Below, piece by piece: positions 1 to 6,883 of a stretch of 9,077 bases of DNA (within the stretch, counting starts at the first letter, position 1; each line of letters starts with the position of its first letter). Below the pieces are notes generated by a model that saw only the letters and a list, made by a program, of their open reading frames with translations, did no database searches and was not told where the DNA came from. The position numbers and the translations under genes were made by a program. Source of the DNA: Verrucomicrobiota bacterium (lineage in GTDB: Bacteria; Verrucomicrobiota; Verrucomicrobiia; Verrucomicrobiales; Akkermansiaceae); NCBI GenBank assembly GCA_026397695.1, contig JAPLUJ010000671.1, positions 1 through 9,077 on the forward strand, in the 5' to 3' direction.

Positions 1-64
1 AATCATCACTCCCAGCGCTAGACTTCCAACTAATAACCAATAACTTCTAACCACCCCTGCCTCC

Positions 65-1751
65 ATGAAAACCAATCCATCCGCGAGCCATCTCCGCAAG
101 CCCCGCTTGTTCCTGTTAGCTTCCATCATGGTGACAGCCATGCCCGCCACGGCGGACGTGCGCCTGCCGAAGATTTTCACTGACAACATGATGCTGCAAC
201 GGTACTTGCCGGTGCGTGTTTGGGGCTGGGCGGATGCCGGTGAGGCGGTGAGCGTGACGCTGGACGGGAAAAATGCCGCGACCCAAACTGACAAGAAAGG
301 CCAGTGGGCAGTCGAATTGCCGGCCATCAAGGCAGGCGAAAACCTGGAGCTAACAATCAAAGGCAAAAACACCCTGGCATTGAAAAACATCCTGATCGGT
401 GACATCTGGGTTTGCGGTGGCCAATCCAACATGGAGATGGGTCTCGGTGGCTGTCTGGGTGCTGCGGATGATATCAAGGCCGCGAATTGGCCCAAGATCC
501 GGCACATCAAGTTCAAACATGTGGTGTCAGGTCAACCGGAATCCGACGCGCCGACCGCAACCCCGTGGCAAGTCTGCTCGCCGGAAACCGCCGCGGGCTT
601 TACCGCCGCGGGTTTCTATTTCGCCCGCGAAATCCACCAGAAAGCCGGCGTCCCCATCGGCATAGTGGATGACAATTGGGGCGGTACCCGGATTGAGCCG
701 TGGACGCCGCCCGAGGGCCTCGCGTTGGTCGATGGGTTGAAGCCGCTGTTTGTCGCAAAACAGGATGCGATCAAGGTCTATCGGACCCAGTTGCCTAAAG
801 CGTTGACCGAGTTGGAGGGGTGGATCGTCCAGGCCCGCAGTGATCTGGCCAGTGGCGCCCCGACCAGTTCTATGCCGGCCATGCCGACGATTCCAAGCGG
901 TGGCTGGAGTGATATGTATAACGCCATGATCCATCCGATTGTGCGGTTTCCCATCAAAGGAGCGCTGTGGTATCAGGGCGAGTCTAACGGTGGTGAGGGG
1001 GATTCGTATTACGACAAGATGTGCGCCTTGATCGGGGGCTGGCGCCAACTGTGGGGCCAGGGGAATTTCCCGTTCTATTTCGTGCAGCTCGCCAGTTTCC
1101 AAGGAGTGATCGAGGATCCCGCCGGCGGCAATGGCTGGGCCAAACTGCGCGAGGCGCAAACCAAGTCGCTCTCGATTCCCAACACCGGCATGGCGGTCAT
1201 CATCGATACCGTGCCGCTCGCGGAGGCGAACGACATCCACCCGAGAGGCGCAAACCAAGTCGCTCTCGATTCCCAACACCGGCATGGCGGTCATCATCGA
1301 TACCGTGCCGCTCGCGGAGGCGAACGACATCCACCCGAAAAACAAATACGACGTGGGTACGCGCTTGGCCTATTGGGCGCTCGGGCGCGACTACGGCCAA
1401 CAACAACAGGTGGTTTCGGGGCCGCTGTTCAAGGCGCTCAAGGTTGAGGGTGCCAAGGCGCGCCTGGCATTCGACCACCTCGGCACCGGCCTGATGGTGG
1501 GCAAGAAGGAAGGCCGCAGCCCGGCCGTGGAAAACAAGGGTGGAAAACTCAAGCGCTTCGCCATTGCAGGAGCCGACAAGAAATGGTTCTGGGCCGATGC
1601 GGTGATCGATGGCAACACGGTTTCCGTGACTTCTCCCGAGGTAAAGGAACCGGTCGCGGTGCGCTATGCCTATCAGATGAATCCGGACGGCGCCAACCTC
1701 TATAACCGCGAAGGCCTCCCGGCTTCGCCCTTCCGCACCGATAACTGGTGA
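65..1751 (+). CDS. Sialate O-acetylesterase, secreted, frameshifted by a 94-bp duplication
   Basis: A secreted esterase of the sialate O-acetylesterase family (SGNH hydrolase fold), expected to remove O-acetyl groups from sialic acids or other acetylated glycans. Residues 11-30 form a signal peptide with a likely cut after ATA-30. A beta-sandwich-like stretch follows. The nucleophile block GGQSNM places Ser at residue 121; the family block GALWYQGESN is at 299-308; the DIHP block carries the catalytic Asp390 and His392. Immediately after His392 the frame is lost, because 94 bp are exactly duplicated (94 is not a multiple of 3). The shifted frame stops at 1447, giving 460 residues. Removing one copy restores a 530-residue protein ending at 1751 with the family-typical tail NLYNREGLPASPFRTDNW. 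The ATG at 65 begins the signal peptide; no Shine-Dalgarno is seen before it. The gene converges on the next one, 15 bp away. Family assignment is firm; the natural substrate is inferred. Confidence 0.9.
1151..1338 (+). repeat. Exact 94-bp direct tandem duplication inside the esterase gene
   Basis: Copy one is 1151-1244 and copy two is 1245-1338; they are identical base for base and directly abutting. Each begins GAGGCGCAAACC and ends CATCCACCCGA. The base before copy one differs from the last base of the unit, and the base after copy two differs from its first base, so the borders are sharp with no microhomology. Frame arithmetic shows that the sequences on either side belong to one reading frame once a single copy is removed. 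Confidence 0.98.
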
Positions 1752-1766
1752 GCTGCCGGCTTTCGA

Positions 1767-2570
1767 TCACTTGATCTCCATGCCGGTTTTGGTCCAGACC
1801 CAGCGCTCCACTTTTCCGCCCTTGACGTATGCTTTAGCCTGTATGGTTTTGGCACCAAAAATGGTTTCCGCGTTATAGCTGATGGATCCCGTTTGGAACA
1901 CCTCGCCGCCTGCGGTTTCATTGGCTTCGGCCTTCCATTCCTGCACCTGATCAAAGGTAAACTCCTTGATCTGGCCAGCCTTCAGGCTCGCCTGCATGAC
2001 CTTCACCACATCGTCCGAACCGGCTGTCACAGGAGCGGTTTCCACCACCGGCGCGGGGGTGGGTGCTGTCGGTGGTGTCACCACCGTATTGTCCGGGGTT
2101 CCCGCCGGAGCAGGAGTGGGTTCTGGGGCGGGACTTGGCTTGGGAGTAAGGGTGGCAGGTACCGGCGGTGGAGTCACGACCACTGGCGGACTGGCGGCGA
2201 GTTGCTCCATGAGGTCGGTCTGGAAAATCGGCAGTGATCCGGTATACGGGCCATCGCCCGGACTAACCACGGCATGGGTGGTTTCGATGCGAACCAACTT
2301 CACGCGGTTGCCCGAAGGAATGGTCATGGTCACCTCTGATGCGGCGTCGGTTACTTTGACATCGGCTTTGAGAGTGACCTTGGCCGGGAGTTGATCGGGC
2401 GTGAGGCTGGCGGGATCCACCGCCGGCAGATGGGTTGCCTCATGGAGGCGCGCCTTGTCCGCCGAACTCATGGGAGTGATGCCGGTCATTATGAATCGCA
2501 GGCGTGGTTCCATCCTGTAGCCCACAAGACCTGCCACCGCTATTCCCAAAAGCATCAGAAAGAGTTTCAT
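1767..2570 (-). CDS. Membrane-anchored proline-rich protein of unknown function
   Basis: I do not recognise this gene. The 267-residue product opens with a hydrophobic segment (residues 2-18), a signal anchor or uncleaved signal peptide without a lipobox Cys. Residues about 60-120 form a compact, beta-rich stretch that resembles an SH3-like fold (inference). Residues about 128-182 are a Pro/Ala/Thr/Val linker with many TP and AP pairs, typical of a flexible envelope spacer. Residues about 185-267 form a second globular domain with the aromatic-rich end KVERWVWTKTGMEIK. The layout suggests a periplasmic protein tethered to the inner membrane. The start is uncertain: ATG at 2570 begins directly at the hydrophobic segment, but GTG at 2591 has GGAGA seven bases upstream and would add seven residues. 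No partner genes lie beside it; it faces the esterase tail to tail, and no terminator is visible in the 15-bp gap. Confidence 0.65.
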   Translation of the reverse strand: MKLFLMLLGIAVAGLVGYRMEPRLRFIMTGITPMSSADKARLHEATHLPAVDPASLTPDQLPAKVTLKADVKVTDAASEVTMTIPSGNRVKLVRIETTHAVVSPGDGPYTGSLPIFQTDLMEQLAASPPVVVTPPPVPATLTPKPSPAPEPTPAPAGTPDNTVVTPPTAPTPAPVVETAPVTAGSDDVVKVMQASLKAGQIKEFTFDQVQEWKAEANETAGGEVFQTGSISYNAETIFGAKTIQAKAYVKGGKVERWVWTKTGMEIK

Positions 2571-3194
2571 GTGATGGCCGCTGATTAACACCACCTCTCT
2601 CCAATGAAAAGCAATTTATATGAATGCTGCATCGAATTCTACACCGGGACATGAAACAACACCCCGGGGACATCCTGGTGTCTGATCGGGCATCAGGATT
2701 TCCCGCAAGCGGTTAGTGCGAAAAACCTGGGTGGTTCGTTCACTCGTCATTGATAATTTGACGCGCATGCCGCGTCCTGTGGGGATTCTGGAGGTGTTAG
2801 TCACGGCGGCGGTGTTGATGCTGAGGCCCCCATTCAAAGTGGCCGTGCCGGTGCCGCCGAGGCGGGGAAGGACAAAACAACCCGAAAAAGAAACTTGTGC
2901 ACAGGAGCGGAATGCTTTATGTCTCTTCTCAGTCGCAGGCGGACTGCCGGTTTTTTTCTTCCGGTGAGGCGTATGCGATTCAATTTCCGGCCCACCCGCC
3001 GCACCATGATTTTTCTGGAACGACTCCATATCGAACACCTAACCGATCATTGTGATCGGTCGGACCACGCTGTTACCGATCCATGATCCGGCGTTTGGTC
3101 CATCGTTCCGCTCCCCTCTTCGCACCGGTTTTGTGCGGCGGCTTTGTCCGGCCGTACACCGGCGCGTCGCATCCACCCACTGGAGGACAATCCC
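2571..3194. other. Gene-poor spacer with hairpins and the infC leader
   Basis: No convincing intact gene lies here. On the minus strand, about 2690-2875 has codon use like the real genes (C-ending codons, sensible composition; it reads LNGGLSINTAAVTNTSRI) but no credible start or continuation, so it may be a remnant or chance. Inverted repeats are present at 2672-2699 (10-bp stem with two G-U pairs), 3042-3060 (perfect 8-bp arms) and 3062-3101. The right part must carry the promoter and leader of infC. Confidence 0.6.
3042..3060. promoter_or_regulatory. Perfect 8-bp inverted repeat ahead of infC (operator or leader hairpin)
   Basis: ACCGATCA and TGATCGGT flank a three-base spacer TTG. The repeat lies 134 bp before the proposed infC start. 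No T-tract follows, so it does not look like a terminator. It could be an operator or a hairpin in the infC leader. A second, bulged pairing follows at once: GGACCA at 3062-3067 with TGGTCC at 3096-3101. Confidence 0.45.
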
Positions 3195-3197
3195 ATC
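3182..3197 (+). promoter_or_regulatory. Shine-Dalgarno GGAGG followed by an AUC start codon of infC
   Basis: GGAGG at 3182-3186 is the clearest Shine-Dalgarno sequence in the window. Eight bases later comes ATC (3195-3197), in frame with the conserved IF-3 N-terminus AKPSRDQNRGRFRDMTRI. Upstream in this frame there is no ATG or GTG back to the stop at 3084, only an unsupported TTG at 3144. In other bacteria infC commonly starts with AUU, AUC or AUA, and IF-3 represses its own translation by discriminating against such codons; the same control is inferred here. Confidence 0.8.
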
Positions 3198-3850
3198 GCT
3201 AAGCCATCAAGAGACCAAAACAGGGGTCGTTTCCGCGATATGACGCGGATCAAGAGGCACTCCTGAAAGCCCAATCCCTCGGACTCGACCTCGTCGAAAT
3301 CGCCGGTCAAGTGGACCCTCCCGTCTGCAAAATCGTCGATTACGGGAAATACAAATACGAACAGGCCAAGCTGAAGAAACAGAAATCGAAAAGCGCCACC
3401 CGGATGAAGGAAGTGAAATTCCGCGTCGGCACCGGCCAACACGATTACAACATCAAGCTGGGCCGGGCGGAAAATTTCCTCGAGGGCAATCACAAGTGTC
3501 GCTTCGTCTTGCAATTCCGCGGACGCGAAAATGCCCACAAGGACTTGGGATTCGTGGTGCTCAACCGGATCATCGAAGACCTCAAATCCATGGCTCAGGT
3601 GGACCAGGCTCCCCGCCTCAACGGCCGCGCCGTCGCCATGATCCTCTCGCCGCTGCCATCCCACCTGCGCAAGCGCAAGTTCCACCTGTTCCATGGCGAA
3701 CTCATAGACGAGGACGACTTCGAAGAGGACGAAACCCACGAACCCGAAATCGATGACGAGGTTCCGGATGAAGTGCCGGATGAAGTGCCACACGCAGTTT
3801 TTCACGAATCCCGGCCGGCACAGCCGGATGCGGCGGCCACGCCGGCTTGA
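3195..3850 (+). CDS. infC: Translation initiation factor IF-3, reading frame broken in the N-terminal domain
   Basis: IF-3 binds the 30S subunit, blocks premature 50S joining and checks start codon and initiator tRNA. From the AUC at 3195 the frame reads the usual basic N-terminal tail and reaches TRI at 3251, then hits a stop at 3264. The remainder lies in another frame from about 3251: QEALLKAQSLGLDLVEIA, then PPVCKIVDYGKYKYE (end of the N-domain and linker), then the complete C-terminal domain (EVKFRVGTGQHDYNIK, FRGRENAHKDLG, LSPLP). Compared with E. coli IF-3, about 24 residues (the first beta strands) are absent between TRI and QEAL, and about 73 bp would restore the frame. A GTG at 3311 could start a C-domain-only product of 179 residues. 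After LSPLP an acidic tail of about 55 residues is added, with three DEVP repeats. rpmI and rplT, the usual neighbours, are not downstream. Confidence 0.93.
3755..3790 (+). repeat. Three 12-bp tandem repeats encoding DEVP in the IF-3 tail
   Basis: Units are 3755-3766, 3767-3778 and 3779-3790, each coding Asp-Glu-Val-Pro. Units two and three differ by one base (GATGAAGTGCCG, GATGAAGTGCCA); unit one has three differences from unit two. The unit is a multiple of three, so copy-number change would keep the frame. The repeat lies in an acidic extension after the conserved IF-3 C-domain, outside its known RNA-binding surface. Confidence 0.85.
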
Positions 3851-3871
3851 TTTTCCTCACTGCCCGTGGCG

Positions 3872-3886
3872 GCGGTTGGCAACCGC
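3872..3886 (+). terminator. Weak hairpin 21 bp after infC
   Basis: GCGGTT (3872-3877) pairs with AACCGC (3881-3886) around a three-base loop, followed by the moderately T-rich TACTTCTATTT. The stem is short and the T-tract interrupted, so this is a weak terminator candidate at best. Confidence 0.3.
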
Positions 3887-3982
3887 TACTTCTATTTGAG
3901 ATATCGTGTGGAATCTATCGTCAATAAAGCGTCCCTCTGTCAGACCTGCCCTGGTGAGGCCCATGCGCAGCAGCGGATTTTT

Positions 3983-4019
3983 CACTGGAGGCTCCGCGAA
4001 ATGTCCCGGTGGTTTTTTT
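3983..4019 (+). terminator. Candidate rho-independent terminator between infC and the sigma-54 activator
   Basis: CACTGG (3983-3988) pairs with CCGGTG (4006-4011; one T-G wobble) and is followed by GTTTTTTT, seven T residues at 4013-4019. The loop is long (17 bases) but can form a small internal GGA/TCC helix. Position and T-run suggest it ends the infC transcript before the activator. The rest of 3851-4068 shows no gene. Confidence 0.5.
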
Positions 4020-4068
4020 ATTATCGTGTTTTCCGGCTGCATTCTGCTTGACTACCCGTGCGTCCGCG

Positions 4069-5454
4069 ATGCCCGAAGATTCCACTGAAGACACCCTGTT
4101 GCTGGTCGACCCCGATCTGGATTTCCTGGATTGGGCCACCCAGCATTTGGCTGCGGCGAACCTGCGGATCCTGCGCTGTGACAACGCGGCCAACGCCCTC
4201 AAGGTCCTAGAAAACCAATCGATCGGGGTGGTCGTTGCAGGGATGAATCTGGAGCCCTTCGATGGCATGGAACTGCTCCGGCGCATTCTCCAACAGAGTC
4301 CGCAGACGCTGGTGATCCTCACCACAGGCTTCCCAAGCACCGCACAAATCATCGAAGCCACCCAACATGGTGCCCACGATGTGCTGCGCCGGGAATCACT
4401 GGCCTTCGAATTAAGGCACATCGTGGAATCCGCCCTGCAAACCCGCGAACAACGCCGCAGCGCAAGCCAACCCGCCGCCGAACTGCCAAAATACGATGGA
4501 CGGGTCAAAATCATCGGAGTGTCACGGGCACTACAGGAGGTTTTCAAGCGGGTCGGTCGGGTCGCCAGATCGGACGCTCCCGTCCTGATCGTCGGCGAGA
4601 GTGGCACCGGCAAGGAACTCGTCGCCAAGGCGCTGCACGAATACAGTCCAAGGCGCCAAAAGGAGATGATCACCATCAATTGCGGTGCCATTCCGGACAA
4701 TCTGTTAGAAAGCGAGCTTTTCGGACATGAAAAAGGATCCTTCACCGGGGCGATCGCCCGCCGCGAAGGCCGCTTCGAACAAGCCGACGGTGGCACGCTT
4801 TTTCTCGATGAAATCGGCGACATGCCGCTCACCATCCAGGTGAAGCTGCTGCGCGTATTGCAGGACGGTTCGTTTTCCCGGGTGGGATCTAACGAAACAA
4901 TCATCACCGACGCACGGATCATCGCCGCCACTCACACCAACCTGGCCGAGGCGGTCACGGCCGGGCGTTTTCGCGAGGATCTCTACTATCGGCTCAATGT
5001 GGTGGAAATCCGCATCCCCCCGCTGCGCGAACGCCCGGAAGACATCCCGCTGTTAGATGATTTTTTCCTCCAGCGCATCGCCAAGAAAAACGGCATGGCC
5101 CACATCCGCCTAGCCGCCGAGGCCATCAGCACCCTGCAATCCCACTCCTGGCCGGGCAACGTCCGCGAATTGGAAAACACCATCGCCAGGGCCTGCGCGC
5201 TCACCTCATCTAACATCCTGCTGCCGGCGGATATTCCCCTCACCTCCGCTCCGGGCAGATCACCCGCATTGCTCTCGGCGGCCATCGACCAGTTGATCAA
5301 TGTGGCGCCCACCGGCGTGGATCTGCTCGCCTGGGCCACCCGCGAAATTGCAGGCCGCGTGGTCGAACGTGCCGCTGGCGATATCAAAGAGGCGTCGGGA
5401 GTGCTCGACCTGCCCGCAGACGCACTCAGGAAAATCCTCGCACGGACATTCTAA
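4069..5454 (+). CDS. NtrC-family sigma-54-dependent activator with degenerate receiver domain
   Basis: An activator that opens sigma-54 RNA polymerase promoters by ATP hydrolysis. Residues about 9-123 form a receiver fold (LLLVDPD start, ILTTGF strand 4). The phosphoacceptor Asp is replaced by Gly58 (VVVAGMNLEPFDG) and the conserved Lys of the last strand reads Arg/Glu (DVLRRES), so it is probably not phosphorylated. Residues about 146-385 form the AAA+ domain: Walker A GESGTGKE 176-183, sigma-54 contact loop GSFTGA 223-228 (a variant of GAFTGA), Walker B GGTLFLDEIGD 241-251, arginine-finger segment FREDLYYRLNV 301-311, WPGNVRELEN 361-370. The C-terminus (about 418-461) aligns loosely with a Fis-type helix-turn-helix but is degenerate. 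The ATG at 4069 fits the receiver start; a GTG at 4009 would add 20 atypical residues. No Shine-Dalgarno or adjacent kinase is seen. The TPR gene follows after 4 bp. Confidence 0.93.
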   Translation: MPEDSTEDTLLLVDPDLDFLDWATQHLAAANLRILRCDNAANALKVLENQSIGVVVAGMNLEPFDGMELLRRILQQSPQTLVILTTGFPSTAQIIEATQHGAHDVLRRESLAFELRHIVESALQTREQRRSASQPAAELPKYDGRVKIIGVSRALQEVFKRVGRVARSDAPVLIVGESGTGKELVAKALHEYSPRRQKEMITINCGAIPDNLLESELFGHEKGSFTGAIARREGRFEQADGGTLFLDEIGDMPLTIQVKLLRVLQDGSFSRVGSNETIITDARIIAATHTNLAEAVTAGRFREDLYYRLNVVEIRIPPLRERPEDIPLLDDFFLQRIAKKNGMAHIRLAAEAISTLQSHSWPGNVRELENTIARACALTSSNILLPADIPLTSAPGRSPALLSAAIDQLINVAPTGVDLLAWATREIAGRVVERAAGDIKEASGVLDLPADALRKILARTF

Positions 5455-5458
5455 CTTC

Positions 5459-6883
5459 ATGCAATCCAGGTTGGTTTTCCCGTTCATCCTGTTAGTCCTG
5501 CAGTCCGTCCTGTCAGGCCAGGATACCGCTGCGTTGATGCGCAAGGGAGATGACGCGCTGGCCTCCGGCCTGTGGGAAATGGCCGCCTTGCATTTCAGCG
5601 ATTGCCTCACGCACCGGAATCTCCGCGCCGAAGACAAATCCCAAGTGGCCATCCGCCTCGCCGAGTCCTGGATCCGCGATGGCAAACCTGCGGAGGCCCT
5701 CGCCTTGCTCGAACAATCGATGGTCTCGCAACATCCCGAGGCACCTTTCTGGAAAGGCCAAGCCTTGGCAGGATGGGGACACTTCTCCGAGGCACTCGCC
5801 GCCTTCACTCCCGTATTGGCAAATCCGGCGGCACCCCACCGCAACGAAACCGGATTCACCATGGCAAGTCTGCAGTTGGCGCTGGGTCAGCCGGCAGCCG
5901 CATTGGCTACTCTCGGCACGCTCGCGGAAACTCCCGCCGACAAGGCCCTGACCGCCAAGGCGCAGCTCCATCAGGTGGAAATTCTGTTGGATCTCGGACG
6001 CTCCGCCGATGCGCGGAAAACCATGCCCGCCACATCTTCGATCCGCCCCAGCGAACTGCCACTCGCGACGCTTCTCGAAGCCCATTTGCTCCTCACCGAA
6101 GACCATCCGGCAGAGGCCGCCGCCAGATTCCAAACCCTCGTCGATCAACCACAAGGTCAGTCCCTCCTCCACCACCACGCCGCAGCCATCGGACTCGCCG
6201 ATTCCCTGCTGGCCCAAAAATCTCCGGAGGCCGCCTCGAATTTCCTGCTCTCATTCATTCAGGACCACCCCGATTCGCCCCTCCTGCAGCCAATGTTCAA
6301 ACGCCTCCTCGATGGCTTGCCCGACACGCCCACGCCTACGGATCCCGTCCTCGAACGCCTGGCGCAATGGATCAGTCCCAGCGAACTCACCGCCACCGGT
6401 GCCATCAACACCCTCGATGCCAATGCCGCCTCAGCATGGCCAAGCAACTTCCCTTCTAACGAATTGCTCGCCTTCTCGCTCATCACCCGCGCGCTCGGAC
6501 TCCATCGCATCCAGACCCCCGCAGCACGTACCGAGGCCCGCCGACTGCTCACCCGCCTCCGGCTTGAATTTCCCGCTCACTTCCTCACCCAGCGCGCCCT
6601 GTTCCAAACGGCCCGCTGGGCGCTTGAGGAAGGTGCCACCGACCGTGCCTTCAGCATGCTCGACTCCCTCCGGGAATCCGCCCCATCGCCCATCCTGCGG
6701 GGTGAAGCGGCTTTTCTCGAAGCCCGCACCGCTTTCTCCAAGGGCGACAAGGATCAGTCTATCCGGTTGTTCGAAGAAGCCGCCAAATCACTGGCTGAAA
6801 ACGAGGCGCACACCGCCCGCTTCAATGCCGCCATTCTCCGACTTCCCGGTACCTCCCCCCCCCTCACACCGGTGCTCCCCTGA
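5459..6883 (+). CDS. Exported TPR-like repeat protein, N-terminal part, ends by frameshift
   Basis: Begins with a signal peptide (hydrophobic residues 6-19, likely cut near SVLSG-QD), so it acts in the periplasm or outside. The rest is all-helical and rich in Ala and Leu, with repeated TPR-like helix pairs, for example LMRKGDDALASGLWEMAALH, LAESWIRDGKPAEALALLE, GQALAGWGHFSEALAAF, LADSLLAQKSPEAASNFLL and FLEARTAFSKGDKDQSIRLF. Such proteins usually scaffold other proteins; no partner or reaction can be read from the sequence. Residues 1-465 are coherent. At a run of nine C (6855-6863) the frame is lost and nine unrelated residues lead to a stop. One more C would join it to the downstream part, giving 820 residues. 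The start at 5459 follows the activator stop by 4 bp, so the two are probably co-transcribed; no Shine-Dalgarno is visible. Confidence 0.82.
   Translation: MQSRLVFPFILLVLQSVLSGQDTAALMRKGDDALASGLWEMAALHFSDCLTHRNLRAEDKSQVAIRLAESWIRDGKPAEALALLEQSMVSQHPEAPFWKGQALAGWGHFSEALAAFTPVLANPAAPHRNETGFTMASLQLALGQPAAALATLGTLAETPADKALTAKAQLHQVEILLDLGRSADARKTMPATSSIRPSELPLATLLEAHLLLTEDHPAEAAARFQTLVDQPQGQSLLHHHAAAIGLADSLLAQKSPEAASNFLLSFIQDHPDSPLLQPMFKRLLDGLPDTPTPTDPVLERLAQWISPSELTATGAINTLDANAASAWPSNFPSNELLAFSLITRALGLHRIQTPAARTEARRLLTRLRLEFPAHFLTQRALFQTARWALEEGATDRAFSMLDSLRESAPSPILRGEAAFLEARTAFSKGDKDQSIRLFEEAAKSLAENEAHTARFNAAILRLPGTSPPLTPVLP
6855..6863 (+). repeat. Nine-C homopolymer at the frame break of the TPR gene
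   Basis: Nine consecutive C residues lie exactly where coding character passes from one frame to the next. Ten C (or seven) would give one continuous 820-codon or 819-codon frame. This is a classic site for sequencing error and also for slipped-strand phase variation. Confidence 0.95.

Noticed and set aside
527..1345. Long minus-strand open frame opposite the esterase
   Set aside because: It lies antisense to a gene with clear family motifs, has no recognisable domains, and repeats itself across the 94-bp duplication.
2118..2152. Cluster of G runs suggesting a G-quadruplex
   Set aside because: It is the complement of Pro/Ala/Thr codons in the linker of the minus-strand protein, and one loop is nine bases long; coding composition explains it.
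3930..4000. Resemblance to the SRP RNA helix (GGTGAGGCCC then GCAGCAGCGG)
   Set aside because: The GGAA tetraloop and the pairing GGG arm are absent and the flanks do not form the long SRP helix; treated as chance.
3857..4042. Minus-strand 61-residue open frame between infC and the activator
   Set aside because: It overlaps a candidate terminator and hairpins, and has no ribosome site or recognisable domain.
4585..4830. TGGCAC matches that could be sigma-54 promoters
   Set aside because: Both lie inside the AAA+ coding region and no TTGC follows at the required spacing.
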